Below are positions 1-11,265 of a DNA stretch of 64,000 nt, piece after piece. A program made the translations under genes and the position numbers. The stretch is from Marasmius tenuissimus (taxonomy: Eukaryota > Basidiomycota > Agaricomycetes > Agaricales > Marasmiaceae). Below the pieces are notes generated by a model. The model was not told where the DNA came from and searched no databases. It worked only from the letters and a program-made list of their open reading frames with translations. The first letter of the stretch is position 1. The number at the start of each line of letters is the position of its first letter. The stretch covers positions 5,456,001 through 5,520,000 of the forward strand of contig JAQOTA010000050.1 in the NCBI GenBank assembly GCA_029532415.1. The letters run 5' to 3'.

Positions 1-1466
1 GATTGAAAGATGTTTGGTGCTTGCCAAAGCCAGGCTTTATCCAATGCGTCGCTGTAGCTGCGATTGAAATACAAAACACTGAAATCAATTATCAGTGACT
101 TCATCTTTATCAAGTTGAAATCTACTCGTGCATCATTAGAAAGAGTGGCCTGCGGTTTTTCGAGGATCTCACCTGGTCAATCCATTTTCCAGCACTTTCC
201 TCTCCTTGAAATCCCCAGGATTGCTCGTCCAGGCGTTATTTGCAGAGGCGATGGGGGCTTTGGTCGCAGCAGAAAAGATGGTCGGCTGATCTAACGATTC
301 AGGCACCTTTACGGCATGACCATACCTGGACCCCTGCCACCACATCACGAATATAAACGCGTTGTCAGTGTTTTTCGACTTTTGGCTCGCCAAGAAGCGC
401 AGGTAAATATCGTCTTGGAGCAGCTCAGTGGTCAAAAGTAGTTCCCGCTCCCACCTCCCCCACCCGTACCCGTACCCGTACCCTTTATTATACAACTCCG
501 GCCCTCGTGGACCTCGACACATCACTCCTCGCGAAGCATTCAACCACAGCTCCTCCTTGTCGCAATCCAATTCCTCCTGTAGATGTATGATTAAACTGTC
601 TCACTTTGCTATTTGGGCTACTTACAGTCAGGTTACAGACATACAAGCTACCAAGCCGCCCCAAACTCTTCCCAAAATGCGAGATCGGTACAAGGCCTAG
701 AGAATGGCATTGAGTTGATTATAGGGCTCACCGTGTACACTCACATGCACTCACCGTGCCAGAGAAGTAGTGATGGAGCTGTTCCAACGTCAACAGCAAA
801 TACTTGTGCGGTCTTGTCCGAGCTAGAGAGTCTTCAGCACGCGAATCAATCTGGGACTCGACTCAACGTACCGCGCTTGCGACAACTTCCGGAAATCCTG
901 GACGAATATCTATAACTGAATCACTACCTTTCTTTGCTCCGCCCGACAGAAGACAAAGAACTCACCCTGCGTGCATCTGGCCCACTATAAGTCATTGACG
1001 TGAACCTACCCTCCGTCCCAATCACTTCCACAACACAAACGGTTTTGTCCACTTGCGGTTCGAACTTGGAGCACCATGGATCCCGACGATATTTGGTAAC
1101 ACAGACTTCCTCAAGCCGGTAAAAATCGCCACTCTTGACATTCCGATACTGGTCAAGGGCATGTGTAAGCCTATGATGAGTTCGTTGCTTTCCAGATGGA
1201 TAACTCACGTCGTCAAATTCGGTACGCTCCCTCTCTTCCCACTGGTTGAAATTGTTCACCTGGTCACCACGTATGTGAACAACCATTGTCGGATTTGTCG
1301 AGGACAAGCTATTTCCCTGGTTTTCTGCTATACGCCCGTCCGCAGAAGAAGAAGTGATCATTTTGTGTGTGGTGTGGGCAGTGTGATAGTTGTGTTGGTT
1401 GCCGTGAACCTGGCTGAAGGTCCCGCCAGATATCAAGAGTTTCCGCGCGGTGAAGAACGTTGACAT
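1..1466 (-). pseudogene. Copy A of the FF-GGTF tandem gene family, 3' part decayed and cut by window edge
   Basis: Function unknown. The N-terminus (start chosen at 1466 because copies B and C begin MSTFF at the same place; an in-frame ATG also lies at 1517) has MSTFF followed by ISGGTF and a DQHNY-like motif, the signature of a family much expanded in agaricomycetes. The next exons carry the conserved YRNVKSGDFYRLE and YSGPDARR blocks. A later exon (about 570-169) holds EELW, LLQDD.YLRFLASQKSK and ends in ERKVLENGLTR just before a GT donor. That exon has a YGYGYG stretch absent from the other copies. In the following exon, where copies B and C read FRLDED..WFS and EEAW, copy A has in-frame TGA (85-87, at an expected Trp) and TAA (37-39). 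The copy therefore looks non-functional downstream. The rest lies left of the window. Confidence 0.6.
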
Positions 1467-2380
1467 GTGGGCGGGGAACGAGGGAGAGAAAGAAAGGGTG
1501 TTGGGTACAGAAGACAACGAATGAAAGGGAGAACAGCTTTATATTTGAAGCAAACACGCTGCTTACACGGATTAGCCAGATGACAGATCGTGCCTTTTCC
1601 ATCTGCCTCCCAAAAGCTCTCCCAACTGACCTACACTTCCCATTCGTATCCCTCCCGCTCTCTCTCTCTGTTGTCTTGCAATTCCAAATCACACATTTCA
1701 GACACCTACGCTATCGAGCTATACGACGTTCACCGTGTCTTCAATCCAGGATACGTCGCCAGCGCTAATCAACTTTCTCATGAGCGTTATCGATATGAAA
1801 AGGTGAACGCTGGCAAGCTGTTCGCCGGCACTTTGCGCACGATCATGGTTCTAAAAAGAAACTCACCACAGTGATACATGCCGAGGGCACGCCCTTCTCA
1901 AATCTTTGTCAAGTTCGAGCTTGTCGGAACAAGCTAGCGCCGCCAGTGTCCTATCCTATCATACTCCCATACGAGGTCTTTCCCTCATCCAGTCTTTAAT
2001 TCTGGCTCGACAACGTGACGTAGAGGCTGGTTTTGAGAGAAGGTTCTGTTCAGTTCAGCTTGAGGGAGGCACTTGAGAGTATCACTTACTACACGAGTGG
2101 GGTGGCTTACTGCGGCGGCTTCGCAACATGAAAACGTTCATTTGTGGAGCACCATCTGATGATCTGGAGCTTAGCATGAGGCCTCCCATTTGGCGTTCAA
2201 CCCGAGAGCGACGTTAGTTGAGAGATGAAAATATCTCAAACGTTCTTCAATGAGGCCTTGTCGACTTTGAGCACGGTCTTTTCCTCTTGGGTTAGGCGGG
2301 GCCGGGTGATATCGATGCCCCGAGTTCCAGTTTCGAGTAAATCCGAGGCTGATTATCGTGTCGAACTCGAATTCGAGTCA
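1467..2380 (-). repeat. Duplicated upstream region of copy A
   Basis: No gene seen. This stretch is visibly similar to the DNA upstream of copies B (about 9464-10420) and C (about 24830-25500). Shared landmarks are a CGATATGAAAAGGTGA word near 1791, and a block with GAGGCCTTG...GAGCACGG and GGTTAGGCGGGGCCGGG near 2250-2320. It presumably holds the promoter and 5' UTR of the minus-strand gene and marks the extent of the tandem duplication. Confidence 0.65.
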
Positions 2381-2527
2381 CCGTATCTGTATTCCTTTTA
2401 GCAGTGCCAGGGCCCGGGAGTAGGAAAGATCCTGATATATCAGCAAGGATATATGGTTCGACGTCCAAGATCCGTCGAACAACTTGAGCAGAGCGTTTTA
2501 ACCCTATTTTTGACGTTTTGGCGGCTC

Positions 2528-2881
2528 TCAAATGTGCGTCCAAGGTCCAAACTTTGGATATCGAAGCACATGAAGCGCCCTGGAAACATTCAGAAATGGT
2601 GGTGTGTGCTTTTGAACAGCCGGAAGACGCCCTGAACTTCGAGAATTCAGGCTCGTGAGTGCAGGTTCATATTTTGAACAGTAGCAATAGGGATATGAGT
2701 TTAGTATCCTCCGAGAGTAGTCGGGCCTAGACTTTGACGTTGTCAGAGATAATCGAGTGGGATATTGAGAAAAAGTGCTGTCAGAGGGTTGTTGGTGGTC
2801 GTCAGGGACAACGAGCAAATAGGCTTTGTCAGCAGCCGCGGCGTTGACCATCACCACCATGATCCTGCTCACAGTCGGCAA
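2528..2881 (-). pseudogene. Degenerate copy 1 of a dispersed VNAA.ADK.. sequence
   Basis: The minus strand encodes a VNAAAADKAYLLVV segment that recurs with substitutions near 11.2, 15.5 and 26.8 kb. Homology is clearest over about 85 nt (near 2790-2875) and fades into frames that do not agree between copies. I do not recognise the family. The shared segment could be an exon of a decayed gene or part of a repeat. Each of copies 1, 2 and 4 lies a short distance upstream of an FF-GGTF gene copy, as expected if it was carried along in the tandem duplication. Confidence 0.4.
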
Positions 2882-3135
2882 CCCCTAACGTCCCTCAACC
2901 ATCATTTGTGGACCGAATGCAACTCCTGATTGTCCATATACAGAGATCTCGGCGTTCTCTCTCGCAAGGCTTTCTGATGCATCAATGGCTCACAAAGATG
3001 CCTTACAAACCCAAACTCGCTCGAGAGCTCGGGCAATGATTTGAACCGTTCCAACCGAGAACTTATCTAGACCTCGGGGACTATACGTAGGGAATGGACC
3101 CGTTTTTGTGGGCAACAAGGAGTATTGGACGGCGG

Positions 3136-3745
3136 CAACACAGGTAAGTGTTTCTTGGTATCTGGTCGAGTCAAACGCTGACCTTCACCTCTCCGTTGGG
3201 CGTACCGAAACCTCTTCAAAGCATCAAGAGTCGGATATCAACAAGCAGGGTCTGACTTCACAATCCCTGACTTTTTCCTCCGTCTCTAGACTACTGTCTG
3301 ACATATTCTCTTCTCGTTCAAGGAGGCCGACGTTCACAAGTGCGTGTGGATGTTTATGGCTCTATGAGTTCGACTGTTCGACTGACTAGAATCATGACTT
3401 GGGCCTGTTTTTCTGTTTTGGTCTGCGCAATAGCTCGTTCAAAACGTCAGCCGCATGTAGTTTGAACGTTTCACGCCCGAGTTCAAGTCAAACACTCGGA
3501 CACCTACAGCTCCGAGATCCCTCGAACGTGCCACCTTTGGAACGCCGAAGTTACACCCTCACTGGAGTGGCACAGGCCCGAAGTGGCCACCGAATGCATT
3601 CCAAGTAGGCCGTTATCTTCAAATTCGAAAGCAGCATGACAAGAAGTCATGGCCATGTCATTTGGGCTTTTTTGCGGCTGCTGGATCATGAATGGTCTGG
3701 ACAACGGGGTTCTACAGGTCTCGTAGGTATCCGTATGTTCTAACC
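3136..3745. repeat. Spacer repeat S, first copy (second at 19407-19965)
   Basis: About 600 bp that aligns by eye with 19407-19965: both begin with a TGGTATCTGG segment and continue through AACCTCTTCAAAG, ATTCTCTTCT and CGACGTTC words in the same order. No coding frame is kept between the two, so this reads as non-coding spacer duplicated with the gene array. From 3746 to 5569 I see no supportable gene; the open frames there are short and lack recognisable motifs. Confidence 0.6.
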
Positions 3746-5569
3746 GTTATTCCAAATGGATACAAGTTGCTTCCATTGGTTTTAATCCTTTTTTATTTCC
3801 CGTATACCACTCCAGGTCCCACGTTCGGTCTGACCATCGAGATCTACGACCATGTTGAATATAACTTTGGTGACTTATCAAGTTTGACAGTTCCGTATCC
3901 TGTACGCCTGCGTATCTCCTCCCGCCAAACATACAGCACTATCTATTCCAAGACGACCCACATCTACCTTCATCCCCTCGAAACCTTGCTGACCACAGAA
4001 ATCATGGACAGCGAAGTTCTCGACGCGAATGGTTGTAGATTTGCGCAGAGACTTGACAACCCCTTGGCACGGCCTCTAGCCGCCGGTAAACTCTTCCGCC
4101 GTGTTGCAAATCCAAGTAAGGATGGCCGTCAGGTAAGCATTTGGTGCGAAGTCCAAGCGACAAAGGGCCAAAGCAATTGTTACATCACTCTTCAATATTT
4201 GCCACACACATGGACCCACAACTCGACCATTCCTCTCCACGGCTCGGAACATAGTACACACGTTTCGACCTGATATCCCGTAACCATTGCGTGACTAAGA
4301 GCTTGCATTGGAGGTGGGCCGTGAGACTTCACGTTCAACGGCCCCCCTGAGGATGCCATTACTGTATAACGTACAATGGCCAAGGGGGAGCCCGATTTCT
4401 CGTTCTGCAGTGCAAAAATAGTTTCATCCCTTCTTTGTCTGCTCGTCTTTGGTGGTGCTCTTCATTGGGGATCAATGCGTTCCAGGGTCCTTTGAGTTGG
4501 TGATAGGCTTCATCAGGTTTCAGCGCCCAGGATCGAAAGACGATGCGCAGAGTGGCCAGAAAATGCTTGGTACGTTGGCTCAGGCCTCGATTCCTTGTGG
4601 TATCGAGACATCCAGCTCTATTCCCTGTAGTTTTGTAGCAGCGGCGCCCGCCGCGTCAATCTCAAAATCAACTATTTCTGAGTTATGGGTGTCCGCGCCT
4701 GTATAACTAACGTCCCCATTGAAAAAGCGCATATCAGGGATGTAAAGGTTGCACTGAACAGAACTAATCTACACTCCCATCCGACTCTAACGGTTGGATT
4801 CTTCAAGTATCCCGAAGATTGATGTATAATAAGAACGGGGAGGTCTCTTGGATATATTTCATGAGGAGTAGCATCTGGAGCTGGAGCCTATCGTGACAAC
4901 GGAACAAAGTAAACCAGACTGCCAATTCAAAGTCGACACTGCATTGTCCGTGCGTCTGGCGTATCTCAGCTGTTCCATTAAAACAGCCTTTTTTTCGCGA
5001 CTTCCCGTATTCTCCGAGTGCTCGACCGTGAACGGTGAGTATAGATTCACGATAAATTTGTATCTGATACCTGTAAAAAGTCATTGGATATCCAAGATCT
5101 CCTGTGTCGAGAGAGCTCATAACCCGACAGGCGGATTTCCCTCGAGCGTAGCCGGTGTTACATACAGGGATTATGAATACATCACCAATTTAACGACATG
5201 CCAAAGACACAAGCCCGGAGGGTAGAAATTTAGGTCCCAGGAGGGACGATATTCAGCACACACAGACCTACAACCCTGGTCTGTGTCTACTGAATGTTCT
5301 CACTCGTGCGGTCTACTTCAAAGACAGGAGACTAGCACGATGTTCCAAATCACAAGAGCTTTGAAATGTATCATGGCTGCCCAGTCATCTCGGGAGCGTC
5401 AATAGATAGTTCAGCTATCCCCCTGTACAATAAAGAGATTAACAAGCCAGCGGGCGTCCAGCAATATGTACACGAGGAGTCCAAGTAGGTACAGATATAG
5501 ATCATAATATGTAGGTGTATGTATAAATGTCCATGCAATATTCATTCGTGATACAACTTGCTCGAGTCG

Positions 5570-8500
5570 TCAACGCTGTGATCGACCAGACTCCGGGGGA
5601 GTACCATCATCATCTCGTGCTTCGAGCGGAGAAACTGGCACCCCGCCCATCTTAACAAGGTGACAGTGCCTGTGCCGCGGAATTGTAGGTGTATCACCGG
5701 GGAGAAACGACTGTAGCATCGCAGTATTGCTACTGAACGTGAACGGTAAGACCTCTACCGTGATAGGTGATGGGCGAAGCGTCGTCAGCGTTCGAGAGAC
5801 GAGGGAGGTGGGCATGAATGGTCGCATTGGGGAGTTGAGAATCTGTCGACGCCGAGGAGGAGCAAGCTGTGTTGCGGGTCTGTTGTTGTGTAACTTGCTG
5901 TTGGATTTGGCAACGGTCGGTGCAATATGAGCTTTGATTCCTGACCGCCCGACGTTCTGAGCGTTATCTTTATCGCGTCCGGTGGTAACGGGGTTGTTGG
6001 TACTAACCGTTGAAACTGCGCCACCTGCAGCCCTGTCACCAGCGACGACAGTATCCTGAAGACTGAGGGAGTCCTGACATTACGTTGTTAAAGTAGCAGA
6101 GCAGAGATATGAATGTAATAACGCACCTGGTCTGGTTGGGTGCCGCTCTCTATCTCTGTCACTTGTGTATCGCCCCTCTGCCGTTTGCTGGGACCATTGT
6201 CTCCGGTGATCGTGAATCCATTGGCCCCATCGCATGGCGCAGTCGGGACCTGAGAACTGCCCCAGGAACTCGCGTCCTGGACCGGTTCGTCGTCTTGCGG
6301 ATTCAATTGGCCTTCTGAGTCGGCGGCGTTGGTAGATCGTCCGGGATGAAAATCTACCAAAGAGGTCAGTGCAAGAAGGGATGAGAGAATATTGAGCACA
6401 CCCTCATGAACGATGCCTTCGAAGCGATCCGAGTCATCATCAAATTGGAAAATACAGTGATCGTATCGGAGATGTTGGGCGAAATCGGTGGTCGTCGGGT
6501 CGAACCCTTGGAAAAGTTGATATCGATGGATCAATCTGTACTCCTCGGTAGGCCAGGATAACGAGCGAAAGCCACAATCCAAGAACTTCAGCTCAACGGG
6601 AAGGCCGAAGTCGCGATATGATCCGGGTGGGATCCGAGATTGACCGTCTTCATAATACGACCAGTAATGGAGGGAGCAGGTATCACCATCGAGGAGGTCG
6701 GGAGGAGGCAATCGAACAAACAGATACATCGGAAATCGCTTATGACGTTCTGAGAGCGTGTGTGGGTTCAATGAGCCGTACAGTTGAGCTTGATGCCAGC
6801 GAAGCTCTGGTTGACATTAGCCTGTGGACAAGGCTTAAGCAACAAAAGAAACGTACCGAAATCCTCGAGTCCTTCCTTCAATGAGATTGCTCGACCACAG
6901 AAGACCCCACACGCTTGCGAGAGCCAGGCCTCCTCCGCGTTCCAATTCAACAATAGCAAAAGCCTCGATCCCAGCCCATGTCGAAGTCGGAATCTATGAC
7001 TCATACAACTAAGACAGTGACATGAAATCTGAGACGAGCTCACCTTGTCAGTCCGTTTTCCAACACCTCCCTATCCACGAGAGAGCCGCATTCACTCGCC
7101 CAGAAATTGTTCGCAACGGCGATAGAGGTTTTGGCCAGAATGGAAACGATAGTCGGCGAGTGTTCCATGAACGGCTGAATCCCTGGTCGATATGGTGGGA
7201 GAAACTGCTCCTCCATGGCTCGGACATCACTCGTGGCATCATTATTGTGACATGATTCCTGCGGATATGTTAGTGATGTGCACATCAAGAAAAAAGAATC
7301 AGCAGCGCACCAGTTCTGGATTATTCCTCTCGGCACCCCCAAAGCCCATATCCATTTTCTGACGCTTGTTGGGAGCGCAAATCGAGCTGATAGTGGACTC
7401 GCTCCCGGCTTGGTTACTGGCCATACAAATTGGGTCCTCAGCCAGTTCTTGGTCCATTTTATGCGATAGACACTCGGAGTCGTTGCCAATGACGGATCCA
7501 TCGAGGCTGTCAGAGTGCTCTGCACCGAGGTAAGAGCCAGAACAAATGAATGAGAAATGGTCACACCTTGATCAACCTCCATGAACCGGTCTAGATGGTT
7601 AATGGGTTGAAAGTCGTAGTCGCCATATCCAAGGTGTCGAGCAAAATCAGGAGTTGTTGGGTCAAAGCTTCTGAGAGTGTGGTATCGACGAATCAACTGG
7701 TAGCTGCTGGTGGACCAAGAATTTGAGCAGGATCTCCAGCTCATAGCCTCGAGTTCGAGTTGATAGGGAAGGCCAAAGTTGCGACACGACTCGGGTAAAA
7801 GTCGATGTTGACCATCTTCGTGGAAAGACCAGAAGTGGTGATGCAAGGTTTTGTAGTCGAGGAGGTGGCGGAGAGGTGAATGGATAAAAAAGTAGATTGG
7901 CTGCTGACGTCGTTGCTGGGTTTTGGAAGGGGTTTCGTTAAGAAAGCCAAGCAAGAACACCTTGGGATGGACGAGCTCTGGTTGATGTTAGCCAGTGAAA
8001 AGGGGAATATGAGTGACGACGCACTGTAAACACTCAGATCGTCTTCCAACAATATTCCACGAGAATGAAAGATGTTTGATGAGTGGGAAAGCCAGGCCTC
8101 TTCCACGTCCTCGTTCAACTCCAACGAAAACCAATCTAAATCATCTTCATCGAGTCGGAATCTACTCGTAATTTTAGACAGAGTGGCCTGTGATTTCCGA
8201 GTATCTCACCTTGTCAATCCATTCTCCAGAACCTTCCTCTCTACAAAACCATTTGTACTCGTCCAGATGTTATTTGCAAAGGCAATGGGGGTTGCGGTCA
8301 AAGTGGAAAAGATAGTCGGTCGATGGAAAGATTCAGGCACATTTACGTCACGTTCATAGTGATCGCAAATCGCCTCCACAAACGCCTGATCAGCTTCCTT
8401 TGACTTTTGGCTCGCCAGGAAGCGCATGAAAACATCTTCTTGGAGAAGTTCGCTGGTCAAAGGTAGATTCTCTATCTTGCGACCCCGCACGTTCAACTCA

Positions 8501-9463
8501 ATATCTGACTCTAGCCCCTGTGGACCTAGAACAATCTCTCCTCGGGTAGAATCCACCCACAGCTCCTCAGCGCCCGCGTAATCAAGTTTCTGCTGTGTCA
8601 ATCGCTTGATTAAACTGTTCAATCTCAATACTTACGCTACTTACAATCAGATTCGAGAGATACAACGGACTAAGCCACCCCAAACTCCTCCTAAAGTGCA
8701 AGATCGGTACAAGGCCTACAGAAAAAATTGACTTGACCACAGGGATTGCCAGGCACATGCACTTACCATGCCAAAGAAGCAGTGACGGTATTTTTCCGAT
8801 GTCGACAGCAAATGCCTGCGCATTATTGGATGAACTGAAGGTTCTTAAGCACACAGGTGAATTTAGAACACCACTAGACGTACCGCGCTCGCGAACACTT
8901 CCGAAAATCCTTCTCGAAGGCCTATAATCATACTCTTCCTTCATTTGCTCCACCCCTTAAAGAGTACGGAGCTCACCCTGCGTGCATCGGGCCCACTATA
9001 AGTCATCGATGTGAACCTGCCCTCTGTCCCTATCACTTTCACAGTACAGATAGTTTTATCAAAGTCCAGGTCAGGCCACCAGCTGCAACGACTTTTGACC
9101 ACACAGACATCCTCAACCCTGTAAAAATCGCCACTCTTGACATTCCGATACTGGATGAACGGTGCGTATAATAAGCCTTCGAGCTCCACGCTCCCCAGAT
9201 ATATAACTCACGTCGTCATATTCCGTATGTTCCCTCTCTTCTCGCTGAACAATTTGGTTGATCTGGTTTCCGTGAACAACCGTTGTTGCAGTCATCGGGA
9301 ACGAGCTGGCTTCCTGGTTTGCTATACCCCCGCCAGCGGAGGAGGATGTTATTGTTTCAGTTGCCGTACGGCCGTTGTGATAGTTATGTTGATCGCGTTG
9401 AACATAGCTGAATGTCCCGCCAGATATCGAAAATTCCTGTGCATTGGCGAAGAACGTTGACAT
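5570..9463 (-). CDS. Copy B of the FF-GGTF tandem gene family, two internal modules
   Basis: Multi-exon gene of unknown function. The start is MSTFF at 9463, followed by FSISGGTF and RDQHNYH. Later exons hold YRNVKSGDFYR, YSGPDARR, an NNAQAFAVDIGKIPSLLLW segment and EELWVDSTRGE. Two tandem paralogous modules follow. Module 1 (about 8628-7262) has LQEDVFMRFLASQKSK, VLENGLTR, FRLDED, EEAWLS, ANINQSS, FDPTTPDFARHLGY and a basic NKRQK motif. Module 2 (about 7240-6100) repeats these as VLENGLTR, EEAWLSQ, ANVNQSF, FDPTTTDFAQHLRY and SKRQR. The NKRQK/SKRQR motifs could be nuclear signals (inference). Module ends coincide with GT donors, so splicing between them is likely. The final C-terminal region (6039-5570) is frame-disrupted compared with copy C. 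Whether this is one long gene, two adjacent genes or a decaying gene cannot be settled from sequence alone. Confidence 0.6.
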
Positions 9464-10420
9464 GTAGGCGGGGGACTGAGCGGGTGAGCGAAAGGAGGGT
9501 ATAGAGTGACAGGAAAGGGCAGGTAGAACATGCTAATATTTGTAGCAAACATGCTGTTTACATGCCATTGAACCAAATTATGATTAGCTTGTAACGCCAC
9601 AGACACGCCTAATCCATGCCTCTCAACAACCCGCCCAGCCGAGCTACATTTTCCACTCGTATCCTTCTCCCTTTCCCTGTTCCGTTTCACTTTTACCTCA
9701 GGCATTTCGGAATTCTAGGCCATCGAGCTATACGGTATTCATTATTTCACAGTCGGGAAGCTGATTTCTTTTGAGCCCAGGAACATCCCCAGCGCTATCT
9801 GTCCTTCCCGCTCGCGTTATCGATATGAAAAGGTGAGCGTTGGCATGCTGTTTCACCAGCGCTTCAGTTTCATTCCGCACACAATCTTAGTCATATGAAT
9901 CACTCACCGCAGTGATACACGACGAGGGCACGCCCCTCTTCTTTGTCAAGTTCGTGCTTGTCGGAACAGCCTACCGTGCCCTTACTCCGATACGAGGTCG
10001 TTTTTTCGGCTCCTTCGAGATCGGGCTCGATGACGCCACAGGAGCAATATGGAGACGGATTCGGAGAGAAAGGTCTTATTCAGTACTGCATCTTGAGCGA
10101 GGCGCTTGAGAGTGTCACTTACATGGGTTGGGATACATATCCATTACGGCAGCCTCAAAACACGAAGGCCTTCATTTCTGGGGTATCATCGTCTGATGAA
10201 CTGGGGTTGAACGTGGGGCGGTGGGTGCAAGGCCTATCATTTATTATCGCCGACCCGAAGGCAACGCTGGTTGAGAGATAAGATTATCTCACAAACGTCC
10301 TTGAGGCCTCGTTGATTCCGAGCATGGTGGCTTTCCTTTCGGGTTAGGCGGGGCCGGGAAATGTCCATGTCATCGAGTTTGTGCTCGAGTGAATTTGAGG
10401 CTGAATGTCGCCACCGTAAC
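9464..10420 (-). repeat. Duplicated upstream region of copy B
   Basis: Similar to 1467-2380 and 24830-25500, with CGATATGAAAAGGTGAGCGT near 9821 and GGTTAGGCGGGGCCGGG near 10345. It lies directly before the minus-strand start of copy B and contains no supportable gene. Likely promoter plus 5' leader of the array gene. Confidence 0.65.
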
Positions 10421-10949
10421 TCTATTTTATTCAGGAGTCCGCCCGAGAGTACCAGGAACTAGATCCTGATTCGTGGTGCAACGTTAAAGTCAATATTCTA
10501 GGTATGGCAACTTCGGCCTAGCTAACCATTGCGCCTACCTGACCCTACACATTGTATGATATCATTGCCCTCAGACCTACATTACTCATATATTCCTCCG
10601 TACTCCACAACCCTTTGCCTTACTGATCGTACTTACTCCTACGTACATCATGCACAGTTGGACCTACATCATGCACAGTACATTCTACTCCATTCTACTA
10701 TATTCTAGCTATCTAGTACTCTCGTATATAAGCTAGCTAGGAATACCATACTACCTCAGCGGTTTGTACACCACCGCCTGAGGCTTTCTGCCTTCTCTCT
10801 TTCTCTCTTGCTCCCTGCAGTATTGCAACTGTTAACGTTCAAGCCTCGGAGTTCGCCGATTAACTTGAGAGCAGTGATCCAATCCAAATTTTGATGCTTC
10901 AGACCTTTGATGTACTTCTCAAAGGTGTCGGAAGTGAAGCATAAAGAGC

Positions 10950-11265
10950 ATGCTGGAACCACTTGGAAATGATGGTATGTGTTTTTTGACAGACGGTGGA
11001 TGTCCTGAGAGTCGAGAATTTGGGCTTGTGAGGACAGGTTGTTGTGGATAGTGGCGACAAGCGTTTGTGCTCGTCTGTGACAAAGGCAGGGTCTGGCCTG
11101 GAGTTTTATGTTCTCAGGGGATGGATGAGGCGTAATATCAAAGAAACAGCGTTGCCGGAGAATCGTTGGATAGATTGGTGGTCGTCAGGGACAACGAGCG
11201 AAGAGGCTTTGTCAGCGGCCGCGGCGTTGTCCATGATCACCACCATACTGTCTCTCATCATGCAT
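10950..11265 (-). pseudogene. Degenerate copy 2 of the VNAA.ADK.. sequence
   Basis: About 80 nt near 11170-11250 closely matches 2790-2875, with TGGTCGTCAGGGACAACGAGC and the GTCAGC.GCCGCGGCGTTG core. On the minus strand it reads as DNAAAADKASSLVV. The flanks differ in frame from the other copies, so no open gene is preserved. It sits about 1.5 kb upstream of copy B. Confidence 0.4.
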
